A stretch of 64,000 nt of DNA, taken from assembly GCA_013368315.1 (NCBI GenBank), contig JAACJM010000085.1, forward strand, positions 186,001 through 250,000. The letters run 5' to 3'. The position numbers and the translations under genes were made by a program. The notes beneath the pieces are model-generated. The model searched no databases. It saw only the letters and a list, made by a program, of their open reading frames with translations, and was not told the origin of the DNA. This document shows positions 34,765 to 46,115 of this stretch, piece by piece. The stretch is from Tetrapyrgos nigripes. Its lineage: Eukaryota > Basidiomycota > Agaricomycetes > Agaricales > Campanellaceae. The first letter of the stretch is position 1, and every line of letters begins with the position of its first letter.

Positions 34765-37700
34765 TTAATTTCCATTTCTCTCGGGATGTGCCACTGTTGT
34801 CTCCGTGGAATCGCCGACGTTGACGACCTGGCTTGCGGTTGCATTGACGCCATCGTCCCCGTTCTCACCCGTAGGCTCGTCAGCTTGTAGCGTATTTTCT
34901 TTGGGAACAATCTTGGAATCCACCGGTTCCCTCTCCAGATTAGTATCGTCCTGAGATGCCGGAACGACTGAGATGAATGACTCGGACAAGGAACTACTTG
35001 TCGTGACTGCCATGTTCAGTACAGCTTCCACGCGCCTCTTCAAGTTTTCACTGGTACTTGAGACAGTCTGACGGCAACAAGGACTGAGCATGATGGAAAC
35101 GGGAGGAAATACTGATGATAAACGTACCAATGTCGCGAGATTGACAGTCGCATCTGCTTCATCCAGTCGAACCAGGAGAGACGCGTCATGTTCCTCTTCA
35201 CCTTGTTCTGCATCTTCGGCAGGGTTTTCTTCCGGCATATGCAGCTCGATCTCTCCAAAATGGGCTTCCAAGAACATGGCAATCTTGCCTACTCGTTTCA
35301 TTTCATCGTGCTCGTCAGCATGGGGATGCGAGTCTGGTTTGATTGGAGAATGCGAATGCGAATGGGGATGGTTGGTCACTTGAGATGTTGGCTCCTTTTT
35401 AAGTAACAAAAATGATTTCTTCAGCCACGATGAAGACGTACGTTTTACAGATGCAGGACTCTTATCAATCCCTGTAATCAAAGCGAGCGTTGAGTCAGCG
35501 ATCATGTCGTTACTGGCACTCGAGGTCCATTCCAGAGTGAGCTCGTGTTCTTTGGTGTGTTTGACGTCGACAGCGCCCATTACCTGAAATAGCAGAACTA
35601 TGAGACGAATACTTGCATCAAGAAAAAGTAACCTGACCCGTATCGTCGGCACGCCATCTCTATCGACGCCTTCTTCCACGCTGCCGTACATACCCTCGAG
35701 GTGCCACCGAACCAGATCCCATGCAACACCTAGAGCAATTCTCTGTTTCTGATTGACAGTGCATGTAGATAACCCCGCGAAATCCCGCAAATCTCGTGGG
35801 TCGAGAAGGGTATACGAATAGTCCTTGGCGACGAGAAGCCCTGATATAATGTCTTTGTTTTGAGGTGATTTATCTGCCAATGTACCGATTGCCTACGGGC
35901 AAATATGAACACAGAAAACAGCGTTTTGGTAGCGTAAAGACTCACTTTGGCAACACGTTCACCGCGGAAAGACAGCTCCAGTGTTTCAAGATTACGTGGT
36001 GTATGAATTTTAACGTCTTCGTCTCTTTCCTTGTACCGAGAAGCCATCGCTGCTCTCAGACGACCCATAGCGTTTTGTTCCCCATGAACCAGAACCTGCG
36101 AAGTCGTTTTCAGCCAAAGTATGCGTGCATAGTCAAGGTCTACAACCACTCACCACATGCTGAGCCTTCACCAGCTCAATGAACTCTGAATTTTGCGAAA
36201 AGTCGACATGAGCACTGAAGGAGATATAATCCACCGAGATCTTCCTAGGGATCATCCCGCCTTTCATTGATTCAAACTCGTCTGGCTCAGTCATGATATC
36301 CTACATGGAACAGAACAGATAATGATGAGCACTTTGGATTGTTGAGTTTGTATTGGAATGGACGAGAACGAAGATTTGACGACGGCCACAGCTCACTCAG
36401 ATCCACGAATAGGAGAGAAGGAAGAATGATTATACATTGCTCTTGCGATATATACAGGCGGTATAGTAAATCATCTCCGAATTCACTCACCCTTGCCAAT
36501 GTTCCTTCAACTGAGTACCCCGTTATAATCAACCCGTTTCGCGAATCCGGTGCCCACAACTCAAACAGTTCACGACTAGGCCCGGAATGCATGAAACCAG
36601 GACTAGCCAGGACGACACAAGGTGGACCATCAGCTATCTTCTTCTCCCAGCCTTTGGGTTGAGGCAGGTTGGAAATATGTCTGCAAAAGGTTAGATTGAA
36701 GAGTTTAGAAACAAGCCGACAACTCACTTGAAAACAAAAGGATTATCCCTTTTAGCAAAACGTCCACGAACGTTAGCATTCATAGTATGGATGTAAGTTT
36801 GATAGACGGCCATAGATTTGCGGGCTAGACCAGATGCGTAATATACTGGGACATTGTGCAAGTCGGGATGCTTTTTCCAATACTCGTCCAGAATAAGAAG
36901 TAGCTCTTGGGCTCGTCCGAGCGCAAACTGAGGTAAAAGCACATGGCCACCACGACGGATGATGGAATGCACCAGACTGGTGAATTGATGCTCCTTTTCA
37001 GACCTACTAACAAGACTTTGGACACCGTAGGTACTTTCCACGATGAGGACATCCGGTTGTATTGGTGGTACTTCCGCTTTGACGAGATGTCGGTCTTCCT
37101 CTCTTGAATAGTCCCCAGTATACAAGATTTTGAGACCTGCGATATCAATGAGGAACATACATGCCCCGAGGACATGTCCAGCGTGATACGGCGTAAACGT
37201 TACCCCAGGACATGGAGAAATTAGCTGATGGGCAGAAACTGGTGTTATGAGAGACAGTGACATGCTCATGTCAAGAGGAGAGAAGAGAGCGTCAGAGGAA
37301 GACGAGCTGAACCAAAAGTCAGTGAATTACAAGTCACAAAACATACGGAGACAGGACCGACCTCATTCGAAGAAAATCCTGCATCATAAACTTGTGAAGA
37401 GCCTTGGTTGGATGCGTCATGTAGACCTTGCCCTTTCCCTCCCTGAAGTTTGTCTAGAATAGAAAGTAGAGCATATCAATACCCGTGCTCGTATGCAGAG
37501 GAAAACCTTACCTTTTCAGTGATGTAGGTCAGGGCAGCGGCATGGTCAAGATGAAAACTACGTGGTGCATGAGTGCGGGTCAAAGTCATATTCGGCCCAA
37601 AACTCACTGAGTGACGAGGATAGCATCGACTGTACTCCAGTCAAGTTCGTCAATGAAAGGCAAAGAAGCGATTCCGCTGTAAGCTGGATGTACTCCAGCA

Positions 37701-37804
37701 TCGCATACAATGGTCCTCCCCCGATATTGTAAAACACAGCATGAGCGGCCGACTTCTTGCCCAGCACCGAGCAGAGTCACACTAAGAGTGGGAGTGTCAG
37801 ACAT
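34765..37804 (-). CDS. YSH1: Cleavage and polyadenylation endonuclease YSH1/CPSF73
   Basis: Minus gene from ATG 37804 ([20 protein letters not shown]) to TAA at 34765. The metallo-beta-lactamase metal motif [16 protein letters not shown] is made by splicing VTQ/H across the intron near 37,600. Further landmarks are [62 protein letters not shown] (beta-CASP), [40 protein letters not shown] and [15 protein letters not shown]. The C-terminal domain has a His-rich insert (HPHSHSHSP) and an acidic region. This enzyme cuts pre-mRNA at the polyadenylation site in CPSF/CPF. It diverges from the small Lys-rich gene by 146 bp. Confidence 0.95.
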
Positions 37805-37950
37805 TTGAGAGGCCGAATCTACTCAGATGGCGGTTTGGCGTAGAATCAGACTCAGACAACTTGCGGGTGTCGGTTGGTTGATTACATCAGCGCAACTTTC
37901 TGCGTTCACTTTTCTTTTTCGAGTCACTTCATCGCCTTCGAGCAATCGCA

Positions 37951-38280
37951 ATGTCCAAGTCCCAAAAAACCAAGTCCAATACTAATAGAGGGAAGAAAGA
38001 TGCCGCCGTAAGACAAGCTGCGAAGAAATCCAAGAAAACGGACTCGAAAGCCACCAGATTCAAAAACGCCCAGCTAAAAGACGCTTTGGACAGTCAGGCC
38101 GGTTTGCTATACGCAGTGAGCTACAGCTACTACTTTCGTTCCTCAGATACTGAGTGCTGATTACCATATTCTCAGATAAACACATCTGCTCACGGAAGAC
38201 CCACCGAGGAAACGACGAGCTCAGTGGACCCTTCAGTTCAAGATCTCACCAGCTCCTTTGTAGCATTTTCAAGCTCATAA
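37951..38280 (+). CDS. Small Lys-rich protein, unknown
   Basis: Two exons, 37951-38115 and 38176-38280, give 89 aa. The N-terminal 35 residues are very basic (MSKSQKTKSNTNRGKKD, KKSKKTDSKATRFK), followed by a short helix (NAQLKDALDSQAGLLYA). After the splice comes a Ser/Thr-rich tail (INTSAHGRPTEE ... FVAFSSS). The splice is GT-AG and joins two codon boundaries. I do not recognise the family. The basic head suggests RNA, ribosome or chromatin contact, but that is a guess. It shares a 146-bp divergent promoter with YSH1. Confidence 0.55.
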
Positions 38281-38672
38281 ATGTCGTTGGCATATCATAA
38301 AGAATGTATTTGTTCAGACATAGCGCCAGTATGTAGTAGTATGTGCTTAATAAACAGGCGAAAGAGAAAGCTAAAGTACGATACAACCAGATATCCTTCA
38401 GTCCGTAAGGGATTGAGCAACTTATTCGACAATCATGAGAACATACACCCTAAATTCTAATCAATGAATATCACATCGTAAACCAGTCCAAAGAACTTTA
38501 AGTCAGGCGAGGGAGGCAAAGCAACTGCAAAGAACAGGTATCGCACGAGTGGAAACAAAACAGAAAAAGGAAAAGAATAAAAAATAATAAAAGCACGGAA
38601 TCATACGTGGTACAGAACAACAACAGAACAACAGCAGAATATACACCAAATCGTCAGGACGCTAGAAATTCT
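38281..38672. other. Convergent 3' spacer
   Basis: About 390 bp between convergent stops; AT-rich with A-runs (aaaagaataaaaaataataaa near 38,570). Only UTR-like sequence is seen. Confidence 0.4.
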
Positions 38673-41600
38673 CTAGCTCATATCTTCCCAGGCAGGACGG
38701 GGAGCATTGATAGATAATTTGCCCATGAGTTTTCTTTGACGAAGACTTTTAACCTCAGTGTTGATCAGATCTCTGAGACGCTCGAGATCCAGACTTCGTT
38801 CCGCGCGGGAGCCCATGAGGATGTTGCGCCAGATACCGGCTGCGGCAACAGAATTATCGATGGCTAGTTGCATTGGTCGGTGAAGACGGACCATCTTTTG
38901 CATAAGATGGTCAGGACTCGGATAAATGGCATTGGGCCATGCAACACGGATGGCGAACCACCATCCAAGAGGCTAGAAAGGACCGTGAGTAACGAAAGAA
39001 GAACATACACCAAAACACTTACACGACCATCGGGAAGAGTACGTTCAGGGTAAGAATCGTATGTCGTTAGAGCACCATCAGGTAGCGAGAACCTATCATC
39101 ATTGAAGTTAGTAAATTACTCCCAACAGCCTTTCGACAAGCAACACGAACCTGTGCACCACCCAATGGTCTTCATCTGAACGATGCTTGGCCAACACGAC
39201 CAGTAAACGAGGCATGCCTTGCAGACCAAAGGGACCCCAAAGCTCCCTTAACATCCTACAAGCATCCCCATGTCGTCCATTGAAAACGGCAGTACTAATA
39301 GCATCTGCCATGGTCGGAGGCACAAACAAGCGATCCACAACGCCCTGAGGGCTGTCTGTCATCCTGGAACGGACATATCTCTTGTACGTCTGAGTAGCCC
39401 AAATACTCAACGCTACTTCGTTGACCTGGTGTCCACGAGTAGTACTATTCAGGGCCTCGTCGAGTTCACTGATACGCCAAATGATAGCCCAGTCCAGCAG
39501 TTTCTGGTGTATCCTCTGCCATGGCGGAAGACTGTTGTGGTAATCGTCATAGGGTTGCTGTTGGACCGAGGAAACGCTGTTGTGTGGGACTTCATCAGGA
39601 ATGGGAGGCAAGGGTGGAGAAGGAGGGTGGGCTGGCTCAAAGTCACCCGTTTCTGTGCCAGGAATTGTAGGAGCTACTGCAGGCACAGTTTCACGGTCGT
39701 CGTAGTCCTCTTCCTCTTCGATATCAGATCGCCTAACATCCCACGTAGTCTCCTGCGCTCCAGCTGCCGAAGGCCTCTGTCGAAGCTTGTACAACTCTTC
39801 CTCCAGATACTGTTGACCAGGAGAATCATCCCTCATTTCACCGAGGTCGTAGTTGGGAGGAGTACGCGTCTGATCTGTGGCAGGGAAGCCAGGACGACTC
39901 GCTTCTGTCATCTCGCCATCTTCCTCCTCGAAATCGCCTTGATCGAGATGGTGTCCGGGAGGTACATCCTCTGTCATAATCTCGGTCTGATAAAGGGATT
40001 CGGCCATCGTACCCGTTGCTTGTGTATGGATGTTAACCGTCTGAGTGACTGGAGTATGGGTATCGTCATCGTCGCCGCCGTCGTAAAATCTGGAAGCTTC
40101 GTCATAGGATTGAGGTGGCTGAGGCATGAGGTTTTCGATCTTGGGCCCCAGACTCTCGATTCGCTGTTGCATGAGTAAGATTTCCCGCTTCAAGTCAGCA
40201 GCCCATTTTGGCGGTTCCTGATAAAAACTGTCAGAAAGTTTTTCAGAAAAGAGACAAATTTCACTCACATCCGAGTTGTCTTCTGCGGTTGCTGCCCCTA
40301 GTATGGCAGTTGGGTCATGATTATGATGATGACTACGCTGATATTCCTTGATTGACTGCAGGGCAGTTCCAGAACGAATCATCAGCCACAGACTTGGAAC
40401 GACCGGCATAACACTCACCTCATTGTCATATTTCATGCTCAGCTTTTTCATACGCTGCTTCACAGCCTTCAGAACAACCTTCCTTACGAGGTCATGAGTG
40501 GCAGGGTTCTTGAGCTGATGCAACAAAATGCAAAGTTCCATGTCGTGGAATGAGCTCTGTGCAACTTCGGCATCGAGTACTGAAGGTGTGTAGTACGATG
40601 TTCGAGGGGTTCTGGACGTCGAGGCCAGGGCTTGTTCAACAATGCGAGCCTCCTCTTGATTCAATTCCTCCGTATCTGGCGATTTGACGCGTGATGGCAC
40701 AGGCACAGGGGTAGCGTTGCCCTCACGTTGTGTCGACTGGCGAGATGATTGAGAACGAACAGTGTTGTGAGATGGCGCGGCAGAAGGAACTTTGGATGGG
40801 GCTTTGCTCGCCGTCCTCGACTCCGAATGCTTGGACCTGTGGGACGGAGCAGCAGAGGGTGGTTTGGATACGTGTGTGGGCGCTTTGGAGGAAGGAGCTT
40901 TTGAAGGAGTAGCTGTGGATGCTTTTTCTGGCTCTTCGGGTATGACCATAGCACGTCCCCGAATCGCAGAATCGAGCAGGTCCGAAGCAGTTGGGCCATA
41001 TTTATATGGAGAAAACGGCCTGCTTGTCTGCGAATAAGCACCACCAGGAGACATTGCACGACCTAAGGTGAATGTAAGAGCAGAAACAAAAGTTGAAAAT
41101 TTGAACTGGATCTTACTATTGCCATTATAAAGGATTTGTTGGGCGCTTCGTGGTGAGAAAGTAGCTTCATTGACAGGCGGTTGAGATCCATTTACATTTG
41201 CAGCTTCTTTTTCTTTTCTGGCTCTCTTGTGGTGAATTTGTGAAAGAGAATCAGACGGAGCAACGGATGGTGCCTTGGAGCGGGCTCTTGGTGTCGTAGG
41301 GACGTCATACTCATCTTCTCCCACTCGACTCTCAGGAAGGGGAGGGTATACTGTGCCCTTGTCTGTTGTACGCGTCTTTGGATTGCTGGAACGAGACTTG
41401 AGTGAGATGGGTGATAATGGTCGGCCATCGGGCTCAGAAACCTTCGTAGGCGCTTTACTTGGAGGCCGTGAGGCAGTCTTTGCAGACTTCAAACAAACAA
41501 TCAATTTGGTAATAGGTTGAAAGAATGCGGATCACTTACAGCAGGAGATGACGGAGCTTTCTGGGAAGCTCTAGATGGAGTCGATCCGTGCAATCGTGTT

Positions 41601-42415
41601 TCTTTACTAGAAGGGCTCTCGACGTTAATAGCTACAGACGCCACGCGAGGAGAAGAAACAGATTCTGGGAGAGGTGCCAAGTTGGGAGCAGCACCTGCGT
41701 TCCAAGGAGTCTCGGTTTTACTGCCATCCGTCCACGCAGGCTGTGATTAGAAGGGTTCTAAGTAGAAGTGTGACGCAGACGAATGAAAACACGTACGTTC
41801 CAGTTGCCGTAGCCGTACGGAGTCTGAGGCGGATAATCATCTGGGGGTAATTGTCCAAAATTCCCAAAAGAAGAGCCATAAGATTCATAATGTGGACCAG
41901 GCGGGTCGTGAGGTCCAGGTTCGCGCTGGGATATCAATGAGATATTGACGTGGGCCTACAAACAGGACACTCACAACTGGTAACGGAGTTTCCGACCTCT
42001 GCTGAACATCCGACCCAACGTCATCCTCATCAAGTTGTCTCCCTGCAATGTTTTGTTCGTAACTGACGGGAGAAGCGGCCAAATCCTGAAGTAGCTGACC
42101 ATTTTGACTTTTGGGAGAGTAGACCCCGCTACGCGACGGCACTTTGTCTTGAGTGTATTCGTCGTCTTCAACTTGGGATTGTGGAGGTGTTTCGGCACTC
42201 TCTCGAGACATGCCATCCAGATATTTCAAGACTGCAAATTCAGGTAAGCGAAGATCGTGCAAGTGAAATTTGGGATGCACCTTTCTCATTTGGACCTGAA
42301 CGAGAGACCATTTAGTCGGCACGAAATGGTTCAGATCATAGAGATACGCACCGGGAGTGCTTGAACGCACGAGGTATGACTTTAATTGCACTTCTCCAGT
42401 ACCAGCGTAGGACAT
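38673..42415 (-). CDS. Large low-complexity protein, basidiomycete type, unknown function
   Basis: Multi-exon minus gene. The ATG used is 42415 (MSYAGTGEVQLKSYLVRSS); an upstream in-frame TTG is not a start. The stop is TAG at 38673-38675. The N-terminal about 70 residues look folded (GAYLYDLNHFVPTKWSLVQ, KFHLHDLRLPEFAVLKYLDG). A long disordered middle follows with repeated KAPS/SKAPS motifs, Ser/Pro/Arg-rich. Then a helical segment (LVRKVVLKAVKQRMKKLSMK), an acidic stretch, and a C-terminal region that looks folded (WQRIHQKLLDWAIIWRISEL, HGDACRMLRELWGPFGLQGM, LGWWFAIRVAWPNAIYP). About 1,000 aa. No known domain is recognised. Its size and disorder suggest a scaffold, which is only an inference. 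Confidence 0.6.
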
Positions 42416-44095
42416 TGGGGCAGGGTTCAAACAAATACAGATTTTGATTCCAGAAGTTGTTTATGAAAGTAAGGTCGTTAGAAAGCGGCGGGAGGTTTCC
42501 GAGATGATACAGAGAAGAATTAGACCAGAAGCAAGCAAAGATAGGTTAGAGAAGGATGTCGCAGGGATAGATATGATGAGGGGAGAATATAAGTGAACAA
42601 TAGGTCTAGTTCAGAATCCAAACATGAGGCGCATTTCAAACACCGCGTAAACAAGCCACAACACCCGCCCCGCCTTCCATCATGATTCCGAAGACTTTTT
42701 TATGTTCTGAATCTTGTCCATGCTTGAGATTAGTTCTTGCCGCTGTTTCATGATGAAGACGTACTATTTTAACCCGTCATAACGGAAGCTTAACACTCTT
42801 AGGCTATTTCACTATCAGATCACAGCGGTGATCATAATCATGAAAACTAGAAGTGTCCGTGGAGACAACCGACTCGCAGAGAAAACTCTGAGATATGAAA
42901 GCACTCTACAGTGCCCAAAATAATAACGGTAGTGATCAGGGGCCATCTGGGCTATGTTCTCAGTTTCCGAGCACTACAAAAGAATAGCTTTGCAATAAGT
43001 ACTATGTATACTATGTCAGGATAAAGTTGTTACTGATTTGCAGCATGCATATAGGAGTACTCTATAGTCCAGCGGGACCTGAGCGGGACCTGAACGGAAC
43101 CGTCAGAGTTCGAAGAACGCCACGGTGTACCCGGACCGCCACAACTTCCACTTGCACCGTCTCTACTCACTTCTGGAAGCCCTGCTTGAGCACTGCGCGT
43201 CATACGCAGTAACGCATCAGTTCTATTGATGCTTTTGTTCCTTCATGTGCACGAAAAATGCAGAAAGAAATGAAGCGTATACCCACGGCTCTGGTGACTT
43301 TTTCTCTCTCATCTTCTCAGTGATGATGGAAGCAATACTTATACAAGTCACTGATCCTCCGATGTCGATGTCTGTGCTCCTCGTCCGGTTCTGGTCAAAG
43401 CTGTTCCTCCTACAACTGAACGTACGTGTCCACAGCCTGGGTCCCTGTTCTCTGGAGGCTTCTTCACACAATGCAATTATCCCTTTCGACCAATTTCCCA
43501 ACCAGTCGTACGGACCATCTGCTGGCCAATCCCATGACTCTTGACTTTCATCGTTTGCAAGTCTTTTCGAGCTTGAAATTGATTGATTTTCAGCCTCATT
43601 TTGTCCGTGCCTGCGCACCTTCTCAGAGACCGATTCATTTAATATCAAGAATCAAAACGCACCCTTCCTCCTAGTCACGGTGCAAAGCACGAGAAAATTT
43701 GGTTCCGTTCGACTATTGTACCTGATCACAAGCTGCATATCTGATGTGATCAGTGTTTTTAGCAACTTGAAAACATTTCATTTGTATGCTGTTAGGCTCA
43801 TTTGGGCTCTGTCGTCACTGGTCACACCTCGCTTCATCTTCTCGTGATACTGCTCCGTCTTCTGGTTTTCAAAAAGTTTGGTAAGGCTGTTCCAACCGCG
43901 TGCTTTCGATATCACCGAGGGAACGACAAAGGTCTTCTTTAACCTTACTAGGCACTGCAGTGAACAAATTTGGCAACGCTGGACCTAGTAAACATCATAC
44001 TACATACATCTTGTGGTTTCTCCTGAACTAAAACCAGCATGTATCTCCGGATTTCCGCTGTGACGACACGACGCTTCTTTGATTTCAATCATCTG
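42416..44095. other. Long intergenic region
   Basis: About 1.7 kb between the divergent low-complexity gene and GH76 gene. It contains an imperfect direct repeat (gcgggacctga twice, near 43,070-43,100). Open frames on both strands at 43,223-43,650 look accidental: they overlap each other and show no splice-supported family match. I see no RNA gene. Confidence 0.4.
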
Positions 44096-44103
44096 CATAA
44101 AAA
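44096..44103 (+). promoter_or_regulatory. TATA-like box of the GH76 gene
   Basis: CATAAAAA lies 55 bp upstream of the ATG at 44158, in the expected place for a fungal TATA element. Assigned by position only. Confidence 0.4.
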
Positions 44104-44157
44104 CCCAACTTCTACATCGTGGCCCGTTCAAGTTTCGCCCCCGAGACAAAGCTGACG

Positions 44158-46008
44158 ATGATGTTAGGTATCAGACTGATTACTCTGGGCACCCTTGGCG
44201 GCCTCTTCGCTTCAATCTCTCCTGCTAGTGCTCAGCAATGCGCAGCAACCCTGCAGACTGCTCTGGTGAGTTGTGCCCTGTTGCACCTCGTCTGCATTTC
44301 GTCGACTGGCTCGGAAGCTCATGCTGATCGCTCCTGCAGGCGGTTGCACACACCCTTCAGAATCACTATTACAACACTGGGAATGGAATGTACAACGGTG
44401 GTTCTCTGTGGACTGATGCTGTTAGTCTCTCCCTTGCACTATCTTTAAGTTCTAGATCTTTGATGCTCATGATTTATGCCTATGACAGAACACCCTCGAG
44501 GATCTCCACAATCTGATGTTGGCGACCGGAACAGACGATTTCGCTTCAGTTGCAGATAACTCGTTCATTGGTCGTTCCGCACTCAATCCCAACACTAACT
44601 GGAATTCTATTCTTGCGGGAAGCAATGATGATGCTGGTGTACGTTTACTTGCTCCACGTTTCGGATATCGTTTTACTAATGCGAAGTAACCATGGTCTTC
44701 AGTGGATCGTATTGTCTCTTTGGAAGATGGGCGACTACAAGATTAATCGGGGAATTAGCAACGCTAATGCTTACTTTGTGAGTGTGCCCCTGGACATAAA
44801 GTCATTCTGCCCCATGCTTACACCCGATGCTTCACACGTAGAATGCCGCTAATACGATCTACAACATCATAGCTGGCCAATATGATAACCAGTGTGGAGG
44901 CGGAGGTATGTACTTGTCCTATCATTGTTCTGCCGAATTACAACGCTGATTGTCTCTCCTAAAGTCTGGTGGTCAACCGCCCATACCTACAAGAACGCTG
45001 TAACAAACGAACTATTCCTCCTTTTGTCAGCACAAGGTTTCCGAAGAGGATTTGGCCAAAACTACCTTGATAATGCTAACAAGGCAAGTCGAATTTCCAT
45101 GCACCATTCATTCATTCCTAACGCTCTGTACCGGGACGCAGGTTTGGAACTGGCGTATGTCTGAATCTTTGTACAATGCCCAAAGGTAATGATCTAACCA
45201 TCTTTCTAGTCAAGAACACAGGAATGAGGAATGCACAAGGGCTCTACAACGATGGTTTGGTGCTGGATACATGTCAGAACAACGGGCAGGTACGAGATCC
45301 ATCATTTATTGCCGTTCTGTGTTGTTTAGCCAGTTCTGCAGACGACTTGGACTTATAACCAGGTAATGCCCAGTCATACTCATCCATTCTTAAAATTCCA
45401 ACCCAATATTGCTGTAGGGTGTTATCGCTTCCGGTCTCGCTGAATTGGCAGCTGCTACGGGAGATAAATCTCTTTTGGCCCAGGCTGAAATCACTCTCGA
45501 CGCTACTATCGCACTTCTGACGACCAATAACATTCTCAGAGAATCTTGCGACAATGCGGCTTCAGGACAGGCTGTCTGCAATCAAGACCAGGTCAGTCCC
45601 GTTTCGAAGTGATCAAGTTCTTTCATTAACATATTGTGATATGTACAGCAAATCTTCAAGGTACTGCGCCGTCGCTAGGTCCGTGATATACCAGCTGTTC
45701 TAATTATTTTTAGGGAATCTGGACGAAACATGTGCAATATTATTTGGATGCTGCGAACGACGCCACAAGAACGGCAAAGTATCGCCCTTTCCTTGGATCT
45801 CAAGAGTCCGCAGTCTTCCATTTCGGTACCAATGCAAATAACGATGTGGGTTCCGTCTGGTATGCCGCGAACCAGGTAAATAAGGTCTTCATTAGCAAAT
45901 GATTCAAACCAACAGTTTTCTTTGCAGGGTGGATCCATCTTCACACCAAAGTCATCAGCTAGCGGTTTGGCTGCTCACGTAGCCGCAGCAAAATACGGCC
46001 CTTGCTGA
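44158..46008 (+). CDS. Secreted glycoside hydrolase family 76 (alpha-1,6-mannanase-like)
   Basis: Thirteen exons: 44158-44265, 44340-44420, 44489-44638, 44703-44777, 44842-44905, 44965-45083, 45142-45154, 45210-45289, 45342-45362, 45418-45591, 45649-45660, 45714-45875, 45928-46008. A signal peptide (LITLGTLGGLFASISPASAQ) is followed by the (alpha/alpha)6-barrel: GMYNGGSLWTDANTLEDL, the paired catalytic Asp region in NDDAGWIVLSLWKMGD, CGGGVWWSTAHTYKNAVTNE, GLYNDGLVLD, TWTYNQGVIASGLAEL and a C-terminal CNQDQQIFKGIWTKH. GH76 enzymes cut alpha-1,6-mannan; fungal DFG5/DCW1 relatives process GPI-linked wall mannoproteins. No GPI signal is seen. Exons of 13, 21 and 12 nt and a GC-AG intron (45084-45141) stand out. 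Confidence 0.9.
45155..45209 (+). repeat. Copy 1 of an intron sequence shared between two genes
   Basis: This 55-nt intron of the GH76 gene begins gtatgtctgaatctttgtac and is near-identical to the 59-nt intron 46502-46560 of the GH18 gene. Shared blocks are gtatgtctgaatct, tgcccaaa and aatgatctaacc; differences are scattered transitions and a poly-A insertion before the acceptor in the second copy. The flanking exons are unrelated. Confidence 0.9.
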
Positions 46009-46115
46009 GTTTGATCGAGGGTGTATAGTAAGGAAAGGAATGTGTAATGTAGTTTTCGAGCTGTGGAGCAATTAAGGAGCAATAGTACTGCGTAGAGTGA
46101 CTGGTGTGACATAAA

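Noticed and set aside
39270..40178. 302-codon plus-strand open frame
   Set aside because: Exact antisense of the low-complexity minus-strand gene; the minus frame has better splice structure and codon pattern.
42900..42935. Third copy of the shared GH76/GH18 intron
   Set aside because: Only a short match (acagtgcccaaaa) with no splice ends; too short to claim.
43223..43674. Overlapping open frames on both strands
   Set aside because: They mirror each other and show no conserved motif; a cysteine-containing plus-strand reading was considered but ends quickly and has no supported exons.
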